NCBI GenBank assembly: GCA_947034885.2
Contig: OX344751.2
Span: 13,268,001-13,332,000 of the forward strand
Length of the DNA: 64,000 nt
DNA from: Thuidium tamariscinum
Taxonomy: Eukaryota > Streptophyta > Bryopsida > Hypnales > Thuidiaceae
Reading direction: 5' to 3'
The first letter of the stretch is position 1, and each line of letters opens with the position of its first letter. Shown here in pieces: positions 22,751 through 32,785 of the stretch. The notes under the pieces were generated by a model. That model was not told the origin of the DNA. It searched no databases and worked only from the letters and a program-made list of their open reading frames with translations. The translations under genes and the position numbers were made by a program.

Positions 22751-22939
22751 TGATAGAATTAAATACAATCAAGAAGAGCAAGTTGCAAGAATGCAATTGT
22801 ATTAATTATAATCAATTATGTGTCCATTGAAGGTATTTATCTTAGAGATAAAACCAAGTGACACAATGATATGAACGATTGTGTCTCTCTATGTACACTC
22901 TATATACTAGACGTATAAATACATTTATTTATTCTAATA
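22751..22939 (-). repeat. Copia 5' LTR (right-hand copy)
   Basis: 189 bp, same length as the left copy at 17,565-17,753. In element orientation it starts TATTAGAAT and ends TTCTATCA, so the usual TG start is TA in both LTRs. Confidence 0.9.
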
Positions 22940-23950
22940 ATTGTGTGCATGCCACCCTCGAAAAACCAACTGTCGAGGCTTGAATTGAACGATTGATTGT
23001 CGCTCCACGCCATTGCATGCAACGCGGGCTAGACTAATGAGAAGTGATGCATGTTGAGAAACTTTCCTTGAAATGAGGAATTTCAGCACACGGTTGGTGA
23101 CTTGTGCAAAGCTCCTCGATCTGCTTGCAAGTGTGCTTCTCGATCTTAACAACTCCTACAATCTGCCGTTACGTTTTTGCTGTATGATGCACTGTTCATG
23201 TTTTTGAAGACTAACTATATCGATTGGAAGAGAAAGGTTTGCTGTCGGTGAAGTTTTAGTTTGTTACGGGCCATCTATCTTGGGAATTGAAGAAGATGGT
23301 CAGGGAGAACGGTTGCTTTGCAGTGTGTCAATGTGTTACACTTCCGATAATCAAACTAAGGCAAGTTATTGAGAACATTTTTCTTGTGTGTGTGCAATTC
23401 TGCAATGACAGGTATGTCCACATTGCTCTCACTTTGAACATCAACTTCCTAACTGGGAACCGCATGCCTAAATTGGCTCCACGTGGATTGTTGATCTTCA
23501 ATTCTCTTAGAAGGTTTTGAAGGTTGCTGGTCTAATCCAGGACTAAGGAATCTGCTGCGGTGTAGATGCTTTTCTTTTAGCCACACCATCCACTTTGAAT
23601 ATAGGAATATATATCATTTGTGACTCCAAGTTGTGAATTTTGCAGGCACAGATATCTTTGAAATCAAATTTTTATGATATCGATCTAGTTGCCCCTTCAT
23701 TTCCAACGGAATGAACTCTTCGAGAGAGAATCACTGCAGGGGCCGAGTCAGCTTCAAACTTTCAATTGGTAGGTTGCTCACTTAGGGAGATTATCTCTGG
23801 CTCCCGGATTGCCATTCCGGGGGTAATGGTTTAGAGTCTAGGGTCCACACGTCTTGTTAATATTTACAAAGAGAATGATGGAGACATAGATTGCTCCAAG
23901 TACGGTAGAACGAAAGTGACAGAACCCTCTAAGAGTATTCTTGTTCAATA
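22940..23950. other. Right flank of Copia, no gene recognised
   Basis: Moderate GC. Continues the locus interrupted by the Copia element. Short open frames occur on both strands, but none has a known domain. Confidence 0.4.
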
Positions 23951-24210
23951 CACTAGAAGAAAAACGCAGAAAAACAGGTTTATGTAAACAGAACACGTCA
24001 GGTAGATTATGTTGAAATTGCGTTGCTGAAACGCGGAAAAAACACAAAAAAACACAAAAAAAAAGCGTTTTCTGTGTTTTTTCTGCGTTTTTTCTGTTTT
24101 TTTTCAGCGTTTTCAGTGTCTTCCTGCGTTTTCAGCAACGGAGTTTCAACACAATCTACCTGACGTGTTCTGTTTACATAAACCTGTTTTTCTGCGTTTT
24201 TCTTCTAGTG
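23951..24210. mobile_element. Short CACTA-ended hairpin element, 260 bp
   Basis: The ends are inverted repeats of about 86 bp. The first 58 bases (starting CACTAGAAGAAAAACGCAG) are identical to the complement of the other end, and the next 28 carry only a few differences. The middle is low-complexity A/T-rich sequence with AAAACACAAA and TTTTCTGCGTTTT words. A CACTA start suggests a relative of CACTA (CMC/EnSpm) elements, but no clean 3-bp target duplication is visible. The transcript would fold into a long hairpin. The near-perfect ends imply recent insertion. It lies about 260 bp beyond the stop codon of the Dof-like gene. Confidence 0.8.
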
Positions 24211-24471
24211 GTAATTGCTAGCTTGCTCTATAGCTTCAAACATATTTAGAAGCAATATGCTAGCTAGAATATTTTCTTAGTCTCAGAATTCCATCTAGTA
24301 AACCCAAGAGGTCATCTCTGTGACATTGCCGGCCTCATCATCCTCATTCCAATAAAAATCAGAGGACTCCTCAACCTCTGTCAAGGCTTGTTCAAGTAAA
24401 AGGGGCTCGGGGATGTCATGGAATGCATCAGCATACGCCATGGTCGAGCGTTCACTAGACAAAGAATACTC

Positions 24472-25614
24472 TCAACCAGTGGATTGCCCAGATGCCACCA
24501 TCAATATGGAATTCTTGCGGACCATTTCCATCTCCAAATCCATCTGGCGGCAGACGGCTGTAGCAGCTTCCGCATAGTTCATGCTGGAAACACCCACCGA
24601 TGAATTATCTTGGCTCCAAGAACCAGAATCAAATGTAGTCGAACTGTCCACCACCAAAGTTCCGTACATGACTTCTAGTACATTTGTGGAGGTAGACTCG
24701 AAGACCATCTCGACCGATTGATTTGAGACCATATAAACATTAGGAGCCATTGCACTGGTCTTGATGATATTCATCAACTTTGCATCTTCGATGCTCCAAG
24801 TCGGAGGCAACATGTACTCACCATCCATGGTGGTCATAGGAGAGAAGACATCAGTATTGGGAGCCGAATCATTATTCTCCGGCTTTGTCAGAAATTCAGC
24901 CTCAACGAGGTCCCAATATGCAGCGGCCTCATCAGAAGGTGGAGGTAAGTAGTTTCCATCGTCCCCATTGGCAGTTGAGGAGAGGGGATCAACTTGAGTC
25001 TTTTCTTCGTCAGTCAATTCCATCTCAAGGAAATTTGCATATCCGGCATCTTCATCATTGATCTCCGGGAGCAAGCCGTTGTCAGTCTCAAGGGACATTA
25101 ATGGATCAGCGTACACAGGCAAGAATGATCCGTCAAATGGATGGTAGCTTCCATTATTAGAGCTGTTGCAAACTGCATTTGGAAATGGCTCAAGCACCTT
25201 CTGGCAACGAGGGGCTCTTGTTGCTTGGCACGAGGTATGTACCAGGTGCCTTTCTTCGCCAATCCCCAAAAGTCGCATTTGAAATTGTTTTCCACAACTT
25301 AGGCACTTGAAACGTGGCTGGGAGAGATTGTGATTGTTATAATACTTAAACGGTGCGTTGTCAACTACGCCACAATGGCAACACTGCCTTGACAAGCACT
25401 TTATCTCTGGAGGGTCCTTGTTTCTCTTTTTGGCATACATCCTACCTTGCGGGCAACCGTGCCACCCAACTGTGAAATACTTTTGGCAATGGTGGCACTG
25501 ATAGCGGGGCTGATCCAGCTTCTTATTATCAAAATACTTGAAGGTGCTGGACTCAGACCCACAGTGGTAACAACGGTAGACCTCCGGCACAAGGGTTTCT
25601 ACGGACGCCATCAT
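24472..25614 (-). CDS. Dof-like transcription factor with two tandem zinc fingers, 380 aa
   Basis: Dof proteins are plant transcription factors that bind AAAG sites through one zinc finger of form CX2CX21CX2C. Here two such fingers lie in tandem near the N-terminus. Finger 1 has Cys15, 18, 40 and 43 with KYFDNKKLDQPRYQC, spacing X21. Finger 2 has Cys78, 81, 104 and 107 with KYYNNHNLSQPRFKC, spacing X22. The YYNN-LSQPR core is the Dof signature. The basic, glycine-rich tail that follows a normal Dof finger is only vaguely kept after finger 1 (YFTVGWHGCPQGR) and is absent after finger 2. Residues about 180-290 are acidic, with repeated LPP-type and aromatic spots that could act as an activation region. 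The frame is a single uninterrupted exon with two possible starts one codon apart. It could also be a non-DNA-binding or RNA/protein-binding derivative. Membership in the Dof superfamily is well supported; function is not. Confidence 0.8.
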   Translation of the reverse strand: MMASVETLVPEVYRCYHCGSESSTFKYFDNKKLDQPRYQCHHCQKYFTVGWHGCPQGRMYAKKRNKDPPEIKCLSRQCCHCGVVDNAPFKYYNNHNLSQPRFKCLSCGKQFQMRLLGIGEERHLVHTSCQATRAPRCQKVLEPFPNAVCNSSNNGSYHPFDGSFLPVYADPLMSLETDNGLLPEINDEDAGYANFLEMELTDEEKTQVDPLSSTANGDDGNYLPPPSDEAAAYWDLVEAEFLTKPENNDSAPNTDVFSPMTTMDGEYMLPPTWSIEDAKLMNIIKTSAMAPNVYMVSNQSVEMVFESTSTNVLEVMYGTLVVDSSTTFDSGSWSQDNSSVGVSSMNYAEAATAVCRQMDLEMEMVRKNSILMVASGQSTG

Positions 25615-25647
25615 CTGTAACTAAGTATGCTGTAACGTGCGTTGCAA

Positions 25648-25885
25648 AGCTAATTCCAGAACAGAAGAACGAAAGAACGGAGTTGCCACTGCTAGCCAGG
25701 AAATGGCAAAAGGAAGTGCGGCATGATCACGAGAGCAAAGTATAACTGTAGCAAAATGGGATGGGAAGCTAACTTCAAAACGGAAAAACGAAAGAACGGA
25801 GTTGCCATTGCTAGCCAGGACACGGCAGAAGGAAGCGACAGCATGACCACGAGAGCAAGGTAGAACTATAGCAAAATGGGATGGG
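25648..25885. repeat. 119-bp tandem duplication upstream of the Dof-like gene
   Basis: Units at 25,648-25,766 and 25,767-25,885 share ACGAAAGAACGGAGTTGCC, GCTAGCCAGGA and GCAAAATGGGATGGGA. It begins 34 bp upstream of the Dof-like start codon, so it probably covers its 5' leader or proximal promoter, and it ends where signal-peptidase-related sequence begins. Confidence 0.8.
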
Positions 25886-26034
25886 AGGCCCTGGTCTTTT
25901 ATAGTGGGGGTGCGAGGTATGGATTGGAAGTCGGCTCTACTATGAGCCCATTGGTGCTTTATTGTGTCCTAGAGTGTTCTCGATCCCTCTTCCTAGTTGG
26001 TAGCTTGTTCAATACTCTACATGGTGCATCTGAC

Positions 26035-26251
26035 GGCTACATCACGGGCTCCGGGCTACAGCACTATGCTCTACATCTACCTCGCGGGCGTGGTGGTGAC
26101 GTTCCTGGTCTCTATCCCTGACTGGCCGTTCTTCAATCGCCACAAGTTTACGTGGTTGGAGCCCATGTACGCCGAGAAGCCGAGCCAACGGGTGATCGCG
26201 AGCCAGCAAGCCGCGGGGAAGAAGGGCACCAAGTCGCAAAGCAAGCGATGA
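26035..26251 (+). pseudogene. Signal peptidase complex subunit 1 (SPC12/SPCS1), 3' fragment
   Basis: SPCS1 is a small ER-membrane subunit of the signal peptidase complex. The C-terminal half is clear: a membrane helix containing TMLYIYLAGVVVTFLV, then the family signature SIPDWPFFNRHKFTWLEP and a lysine-rich tail ending at a stop at 26,249-26,251. Just upstream, GYITGS, which belongs before the helix, lies in a different frame, so a shift separates the two parts. The N-terminal portion with the first helix is not recognisable. Without the full front part this is most likely a partial, non-functional copy. Identity is certain; the pseudogene status is an inference from the frame change and missing start. 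Confidence 0.75.
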
Positions 26252-26490
26252 GCAATTGCGATGGAATTGGAGTGCGAACTGGCGATCTTGAAACTCTACG
26301 TGTTCCGTGATATCTCGTTCGTGGATATTAGTTAGGGTTTGGATGGGAATGGGCACCAAGTCGCAAAGCAAGCGATGAGCAATTGCGATGAAATTGGAGT
26401 TCGATTTGGCGACCCTGAGCTCTTTGTGAAGTGGAAACCCTGTGTGCTCCGCGATGTATTGTTCTGGGATACTCGTTAGGGTTTGGATGG
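26224..26490 (+). repeat. Tandem duplication of the SPCS1 stop region and 3' trailer
   Basis: The sequence from GGGCACCAAGTCGCAAAGC through the stop and trailer is repeated from 26,351. The copies are offset by 127 bp at the start and about 144 bp at the end, because the second copy has a small insertion. Both end in GTTAGGGTTTGGATGG. Confidence 0.8.
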
Positions 26491-26960
26491 AAATGGCCAT
26501 TTTAGGGTTTAGTTTGGTGATACCAGAGCGATTAGGAGTTGTACAGGCATGAATTGTAATGAAAAGCCTCACGGCTGTACTGACAAAATTTGACGTCCTC
26601 ATTGATGTTCTGTGAATGGTGGTGAATTTCTTGTTGGCATGGAGCGTCTGTTGTGATATGGAGTGAGGTTGTTTGCGTGGAAGAGATTTCTTTCAAAGTA
26701 ATTGAGATTCGGGAGATTGTAACCCCATGTGTGCAGGTCTTAAATACTCCTTGGGGTTTGTTTGGGGAATTGCGTTTCGGATTTCGGGTTTTTGATATCA
26801 AAGCGATTGGGGAGTTGTTTGCGAGGTACATGCTTGAATTGATACTGTGAATAGTGATGAGTTTCTTCTTGGCATGAAGTGTTTTTTGTGATCTGGAATC
26901 ATGTTGCTTTCATGAGAGAGGTTCATGTTTCATTCTAACTGACCTTATTAGTCATCTAAG
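26491..26960. other. Stretch between SPCS1 fragment and kinase exons
   Basis: No leucine-rich-repeat or membrane-helix exon, expected upstream of a STRUBBELIG-type kinase domain, is visible here. A branch-point-like CTAAC and the acceptor ATCTAAG occur at the right end (about 26,937-26,960). Confidence 0.4.
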
Positions 26961-29139
26961 GTGGCTACAATCACGAAAGAGGGGATGGTTTCTGTGACAG
27001 ATCTTCAGACCGCCACCAATAGTTTTGCTCAAGAAAATTTGATTGGAGAAGGGTCTTTGGGTCGAGTATATCGAGGAGAATTTCCTGATGGCCAGGTGAT
27101 TATTGATGATCTGAGTGATACATGGATGTTGACATTACTTCGTTAGGCTTTCATGATGGCAGAACAGATATTCGAGCGGAGCTTAGGACACATATAGCGT
27201 ATCCTTCGCAAGTGTGAGATTCACTTTGGCTTTATTATCAACGTGACAATCTCAGCTTTCCTTTTGACTTCACCTGGCAAGACATTATCTTGCATTTTGA
27301 GTTCTGATTGGGCTGTGCTTTGTGATCAGGTATACGCAGTGAAGAAGCTGAATTCTTCATCACCTGTAGTTCAAAGTGAGAAAGACTTCCTTGGGGTATT
27401 GTCCGGTATGGCTAGATTACGTCATGGAAATATTACTGGGTTAGTTGGTTATTGTGCTGAGCATGGACAACGACTGCTGGTATATCAGTATGTAAACCGG
27501 GGAACGCTCAATGATATGCTTCATACCAACGATGAAAATACGAAACGACTGACGTGGTACGCACGAGTAAAGATTGCACTTGGAACTGCTCGTGCTCTCG
27601 AGTGAGTTTCGAAATTCTGCAATGAGTTGACGCTACTGTCTTGATTAAGCGGGGGCTTTCTAGTTGGAAACTAAATATGGTTTAATACTACATTTCAGGT
27701 AGAGGTGACGACGAAATCATTGATGCATTAGCTAATCGCACTTTGCAGCATGGTGCTAACACGGGTGCTGACTTCGGGTTCCCAGCATATGGGTTCCAAC
27801 ACCGATATCCATTATTTAATTTTTTGTGTGGAATGTACTGCAGATACCTGCACGAAGTATGTATTCCTGCTGTCGTCCACCGGAACTTCAAGTTTGCGAA
27901 TGTGCTATTGGATGATGAGCTAAACCCTTTCCTCATAGTCTGCGGAATTGCAGCCCTCACGCCCCTCGGTTCTGATCGACAGGTTTGCATCCTCCTTAGT
28001 ATCTGCTTGGGAGAAGTTACATTTTTTTGCAATTACATTAATTGTACTTTGAGTTCCCTTTAGAAAAGATTGTTTTCACGGATATGTAAATACGTTGCAG
28101 GACAAATTCCCCACGTCTAGCTAATGTTGAGCATGCTCAATACATACATTTCTTTGTGAAAATACTTTTCGCAATCAAAAGCTTACATTGCATACGTTTT
28201 GGCTCTAGTTCTATTACTAAAGGTTGAACGTTTCTGGTCAATCATGCAGGTGTCAACTCAAATGCTGGGATCGTTTGGATATAGCGCCCCTGAGTATGCG
28301 ATGTCTGGCATCTACACTGTAAAGAGCGACGTGTACAGCTTTGGTGTGGCCATGCTCGAACTTTTGACTGGTCGCAAGCCATTGGACACGTAGATACTAC
28401 GATTCTCTTATCTTCTCTCAATTTATTGTTAGTTGTGCATGAAATGACCCACTTCCTTCAAGTCAAAACGATAATGTCTAGCATTCATATGAGTGTTTCT
28501 GCGAATGTATGTATCTAGCTCAATGCTTAGGAATCACTGATTAATTAATTAATCAAGAACAATGTTGGCTTTCCTCCCTTCATGCAGTGCAAGGTTAAGA
28601 GCTGAGCAATCATTAGTACGATGGGCTACGCCACAACTACACGACATTGATGCATTGGCCAAGATGGTCGACCCTACATTGCGAGGAATGTATCCTGTGA
28701 AGTCCCTTTCCCGCTTTGCTGATGTCATCGCCCGGTGTGTACAGGTGATCTCAAATTCATTCCTCGGTTCATGCCCTTACTGACAATCTAATCACGTGCA
28801 GGGTTTGAGGTAAAAATGGATGCTGGATTCATGAACATGGGGTTGTCGTGTTGAGTCGAAGCTTAGAATCCAGTCATGATTAGAATCCCAACCACTAAAT
28901 TGAAGAATCTAAGCTTTAATTGTAGGAAGCCGAAACTGCCCGAAAGCATCGCTAAGACTCTTAGCACTTGAATGATACAGCCGGAGCCTGAATTTCGTCC
29001 TGGAATGTCCGAAGTAGCGCAAGCTCTTGTACGATTCATGCATCGAGCGAGCCTAAACAAACGCAGATCCGGTGACTCCGACTTGGGAGCATCAACCGGG
29101 AGTTTGGGTGGGCATGATCCCTCGGACTCTTCAACTTGA
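26961..29139 (+). CDS. STRUBBELIG-receptor-family kinase domain, six exons, 5'-truncated
   Basis: STRUBBELIG-receptor-family (SRF) proteins are plant leucine-rich-repeat receptor kinases at the cell surface. Exons fit the GT-AG rule: 26,961-27,095; 27,330-27,601; 27,844-27,982; 28,250-28,389; 28,588-28,744; 28,981-29,139. They join in frame to about 333 residues. Signatures: [25 protein letters not shown] (ATP lysine kept), [70 protein letters not shown] and [18 protein letters not shown]. The HRD aspartate is Asn, which is normal for this family. In addition the helix-C glutamate (FLGVLS) and the DxG aspartate (LIVCGIA) are replaced, so catalysis is very unlikely. No exons for the ectodomain or membrane helix precede it. 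It is either a truncated gene copy or a soluble pseudokinase starting at the in-frame ATG at 26,985. Splice sites and frame are intact. Confidence 0.8.
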
Positions 29140-30706
29140 CATTTCTAAGCCTGAAGCATCGCTTGAACCAGACAAGCATGCCTTTTGGTGAAACTCCAAC
29201 TCTCCAATTAAGGGTAAATTTTTTTAAATGATATTGTCATTGACCTTGAGATAGGATTTCTGGTACATTGCCCTTGTAAAATTTGTGTCCAATTTTTTCA
29301 AAGAGCGACCAGTATCTGTCAAGCACAGAAGTAGGCTGTCCACTAAATAGGTAGATCGTGGTTTGAAATTTTGCGTGTTCATAGCTTTTACTTCGAACAA
29401 GCGATCTGGTTTTATGTCCCATTTGAACGCACTTTGACTGTCTTGTGTATCACCATTGCCGAGGGGTACAAACACTCCAACATTTTTGAGTAGCATGGCA
29501 CCTCAAGTGGGACTAAGTTAGTGCCAAGTAGAGTCAATCATGTCAAATCAGAGCAAATCATGAAAAATTAAAGCTCTGGTACACCCTCACTGTAAAAAAA
29601 TGCCTCTTTGCCTTTGATCATGCTGAGTTCAAATCTGCAGGAGAAGGTGCAAGTGGCTCTTTTGTGTCCAGTCTGAGGAAGGGATCTAAACAATGTTATA
29701 AACTTAAAGAACTATGCACATAGTTCTTTAAGTTCAGTTTGTGCAGAAGCATGTGAATGATATTAATTATACCAATGAATGGACCTGTTTGCTGTAAGTC
29801 AAAATCATGTCCAATTTTGGACTAGTTTCAACCCAACCTCTATTAAACTGTTTGCCTTTAAACCATTATTTTCTGCCTGACTATTTTGTCCAAACAATAC
29901 TTTTGTAAGAACATTTACTTCAGTGGGGGTATTTGCACTAAGAATGGCACCCCACACGACTTAATTCAATGCATAGTTGCTTTAAGCATCTTGACCCTTG
30001 AAGGATGGACTGGTGGCTGTGGAAATCATGCATTTTGATATATACATGGTATAGACTTTACTTGCACTACTTTACAATCCTTGCAAATTCTTAATAACTT
30101 ATCAAAGGAGCCTGTAAAGGATTGACTCCCATTCACTAAACAAGGATGCTGTTCTGCAGAGATTGGTTGTGCTGACAACACACTGCGAAATTCATTTTCC
30201 TAATCAACGGCACAAGGATGGGGTTCTACTTTTTTGGTGACCAGGTCAACGGTGCAGGAATTTTGTGATTTTTGTGGGTGGCAGGCAGGGGCAGACCTGT
30301 TCGCCTCTTTTGGCCACATTGCCTTGCACATTGTAGAGGTGAATTTGTACTTTGAAGTAATATGTGAGATACTGTATAAGGATGTGTGAGTGAAGAATAT
30401 GATTTCATTGCTGGTAAGGTAGAGGTACTCATAGTCAATCACTTAAGCGATTTTCAAGTAGATTGTGATATTAGGCAAGTGAAATTTTTGCATAGTAGGA
30501 AGATAGGAAATATGGGGACTATAAATTTTTAGAATTTTATTCTCAAAATTGAAATTACTGTGATTTTTGGAAGCCAAAAAGTTGTTTAGATTAATAGCCA
30601 ATGTCTAAACTCTTCCAATTTCAATCATAGACTAAGTACTTTCCTACTCACTACTTCCTACTTTCTTGTTCATTACTTTGGGACATGTGTCATGATCTTA
30701 TTGGGT
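29140..30706. other. Region downstream of the kinase, no gene recognised
   Basis: Short frames only. A short perfect palindrome at 29,701-29,734 is listed separately. Confidence 0.45.
29701..29734. repeat. Perfect inverted repeat, 16-bp arms
   Basis: AACTTAAAGAACTATG, then CA, then its exact complement. A transcript would form a tight hairpin with a two-base loop. It stands alone; no terminator or element context is apparent. Confidence 0.7.
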
Positions 30707-30710
30707 TCAA

Positions 30711-31895
30711 CCCTAAAGTAGAGGAAAAAACACATTCCAACGTTTGGTTGGAAACTTGTTCTAGCCTTGGTTGGAAATAGTTGCACCCTACAAGTTGGAC
30801 ATGGGTCCCTTGTCAAGAATAGGTGGTCCTACCTTAATATGAGGCATTCCTCAATCTACACTCTGAGCAGCAACTCCTCATTCGCAATAATTTCAATTTG
30901 GGGAATATATATACACTAGCATCACAATAATTTCAATTTTGGAAATAAAGTTTTGAAAAATTTACACTCCATGTATTCCCATCTTCCAACATGGCAAAAA
31001 TTTTACTTGCTTCATATTGCTCATGATTTGCTTGAAAATTTCTTTAGTGATCGACTATGGATTCCTCTACCTTAACTACAAATAGTAGCTTTATGGCCCC
31101 AAAATTTTCATAACTTTTGACTACATGGTTTAAAAGTTATTGCATGATATGTGATTTTCTATATTAAGCAAGCATCCTGAGCAATTTAAAAAACTTCTTC
31201 AAAAATCATTTTTTTTAAAAATAAAAATTTGAAACTGGTTTTCTAGATTTACATAGACACGAGAAGCTTTGACTCATGCTATTTGAATTAATGAGATGAA
31301 AGTTATGAGGAGTTTTAGTTTGTGGGTAGTTTGTAGGAAGTTATAGAATGTCTAGTCTAAAATAAACTTTGAAGTCCTTTATTTAGTTCAATTTTTAATA
31401 TCATTGAGACAGAATAAAAATATTGGATGAAGATTGTTTATTACAACATTAAAACCATTGGGATTGGCATTTTTCAATTCAATAAATAAGTTGTTAACAA
31501 TTTAGTATTTTGAATCATTTTCTACTTCTTTCTACTTACAATTTCTTTTTACATGTGGAAATTTTCAAGCATGTAGCCAACTTGAATTGAAGAATGAATC
31601 TAAAGACTTACAATCATTCTGGACATTTTTTCATACAATGTGGCCTTTTGAAGTTTAGCTGCCCGGATTTCCGCAGTGGTAAAAAAAGGATTTTTGTAAC
31701 TTCAAACACTAATGTCTTGCAATCTACATGGTGGAAATTTCTGAAATTTTTTCTACATATTGTCAAGCTAATTCACTAAAAGATTCTACAGTTACATTAT
31801 TCTAAAAAGTTTTTTTTTCAAAAATTTGGTAGTTGTCCTAGAAATGATAGTTTTGAAATGGTTTTGGTAAAAATATATTCAAAAACCTTTGAGGG
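30711..31895. mobile_element. R5-1, element with CCCT...AGGG ends
   Basis: Starts CCCTAAAGTAGAGG after TCAA and ends CCTTTGAGGG before TTAA, consistent with an aged 4-bp target duplication. Interior parts match R5-2 in inverted orientation (the CTTGCAATCTACATGGTGG and GCTGCCCGGATTTCCGC regions) and R5-4 in direct orientation (TTAACAATTTAGT region). No transposase is evident. Confidence 0.55.
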
Positions 31896-32004
31896 TTAAC
31901 GAGACAGAGTGTCGATCTCAACCAAGTCAACAAAAATTAATCTATTTGCCAACTAGAGCAAATTAGCCCTCCGATACAACTCGTTAACAAACTCTCCAAG
32001 GTAG

Positions 32005-32330
32005 AAGGCTCTTAAATGGAGCAGGTTCTAAAATGGTGCCCTATTTTAAATGTACAATACTTGTACATGTTGCTTTTTCATAGCCTTCAGCAATGTATTG
32101 ACAGTGTACATTTTAGCTAGGGCACCATTTTAGAGCCCTATGTCCTTTCAACTTTAAAATTTGATAACTAATTCAAAAAAGCTCAGAAAAATATGAAACG
32201 ACTTGGGTTAAATGTCAATTCTACTTGTCTTTCAAGGAAATTTTACTGAAAAGTATTTCTAGAAGTTTTTTTACCTCCCTGAAATTCAGTTTCAGCCCTT
32301 AGATGGTCCATTATAGGACCTCTTACCTCA
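32005..32330. mobile_element. R1-3, fold-back repeat element, 326 bp
   Basis: The 20-bp arm at 32,024-32,043 (GGTTCTAAAATGGTGCCCTA) is repeated inverted at 32,118-32,137 with one mismatch. The ends show a weaker inverted repeat. It matches R1-1 at 9,546 along its whole length. Lies about 450 bp beyond the 3' end of the U2 gene. Confidence 0.7.
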
Positions 32331-32785
32331 TATGATATCAAGCCCAATTGGTGAACCAGGTTGGTGTGTATACTTTTCCATTTGCAATGAAATTCCATTT
32401 CATTTGTTTCAAAAAAGAAAACAACCCAATTGGTGTATATGCCAATGCTAGACAGATCAACTGGAAGGAGTTGATGGGTAGAATTGAATTGTAGGAAGAA
32501 AAAATTAATGATCTGAATCTCCTTGAGTAGCGTGAGATGCCTCAAAAACGATCTCCCTTCACTAAGAAACGTGGAGTCTTCCCTCCCTCCAATAGAAGAT
32601 GAAACCGTAGTGTATACGTGCCATAACTTTGTCAAAATACCGAAGTATGTACAACATAATTTTAGATAACAAACATCACGCACACTCGTGACTCACAATT
32701 TGACCTCACATATGCACTAAATCACGAAGACCCCGTTTTTGATGATTTGCTAGTTGAATTTTGAATTGGATCCCTCTGAGGAGGG
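32331..32785. other. Spacer between R1-3 and the U2 gene
   Basis: The 146-codon minus-strand frame at 32,243-32,683 runs partly through R1 and has no known domain. No gene is called. Confidence 0.4.

Larger units (their letters stand above)
17565..22939 (-). mobile_element. Copia LTR retroelement, near full length, broken
   Basis: A fossil Ty1/copia element, 5.4 kb, minus strand. Two LTRs of 189 bp lie at 17,565-17,753 and 22,751-22,939 and differ at 4 positions. Flanking bases are ATTGC and ATTGT, a 5-bp target duplication with one change. A primer site for initiator tRNA-Met lies inside the right LTR and a polypurine tract inside the left one. Parts in coding order: a leader frame, gag with a CX2CX4HX4C zinc knuckle (YCKIPGHYKRDC), protease (DSGATHH), a gag-pre-integrase segment (LWHHRLRH) with integrase, reverse transcriptase (YVDDAIL) and RNase H (DVDWAGD). 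The order integrase before reverse transcriptase defines Copia. It has a few breaks. About 2% LTR divergence suggests roughly 1-1.5 million years if angiosperm rates apply. Confidence 0.95.

Noticed and set aside
26042-26602. 186-codon minus-strand frame
   Set aside because: Shadow of the SPCS1 fragment and its tandem duplication.
31594-31779. 61-codon frame in R5-1, similar to a frame in R5-2 (41,992-42,180)
   Set aside because: The similarity is explained by the shared repeat DNA; the frame is short, not bounded alike and shows no transposase motif.
32243-32683. 146-codon minus-strand frame
   Set aside because: Its 3' part lies in the R1-3 repeat and no domain is recognisable.
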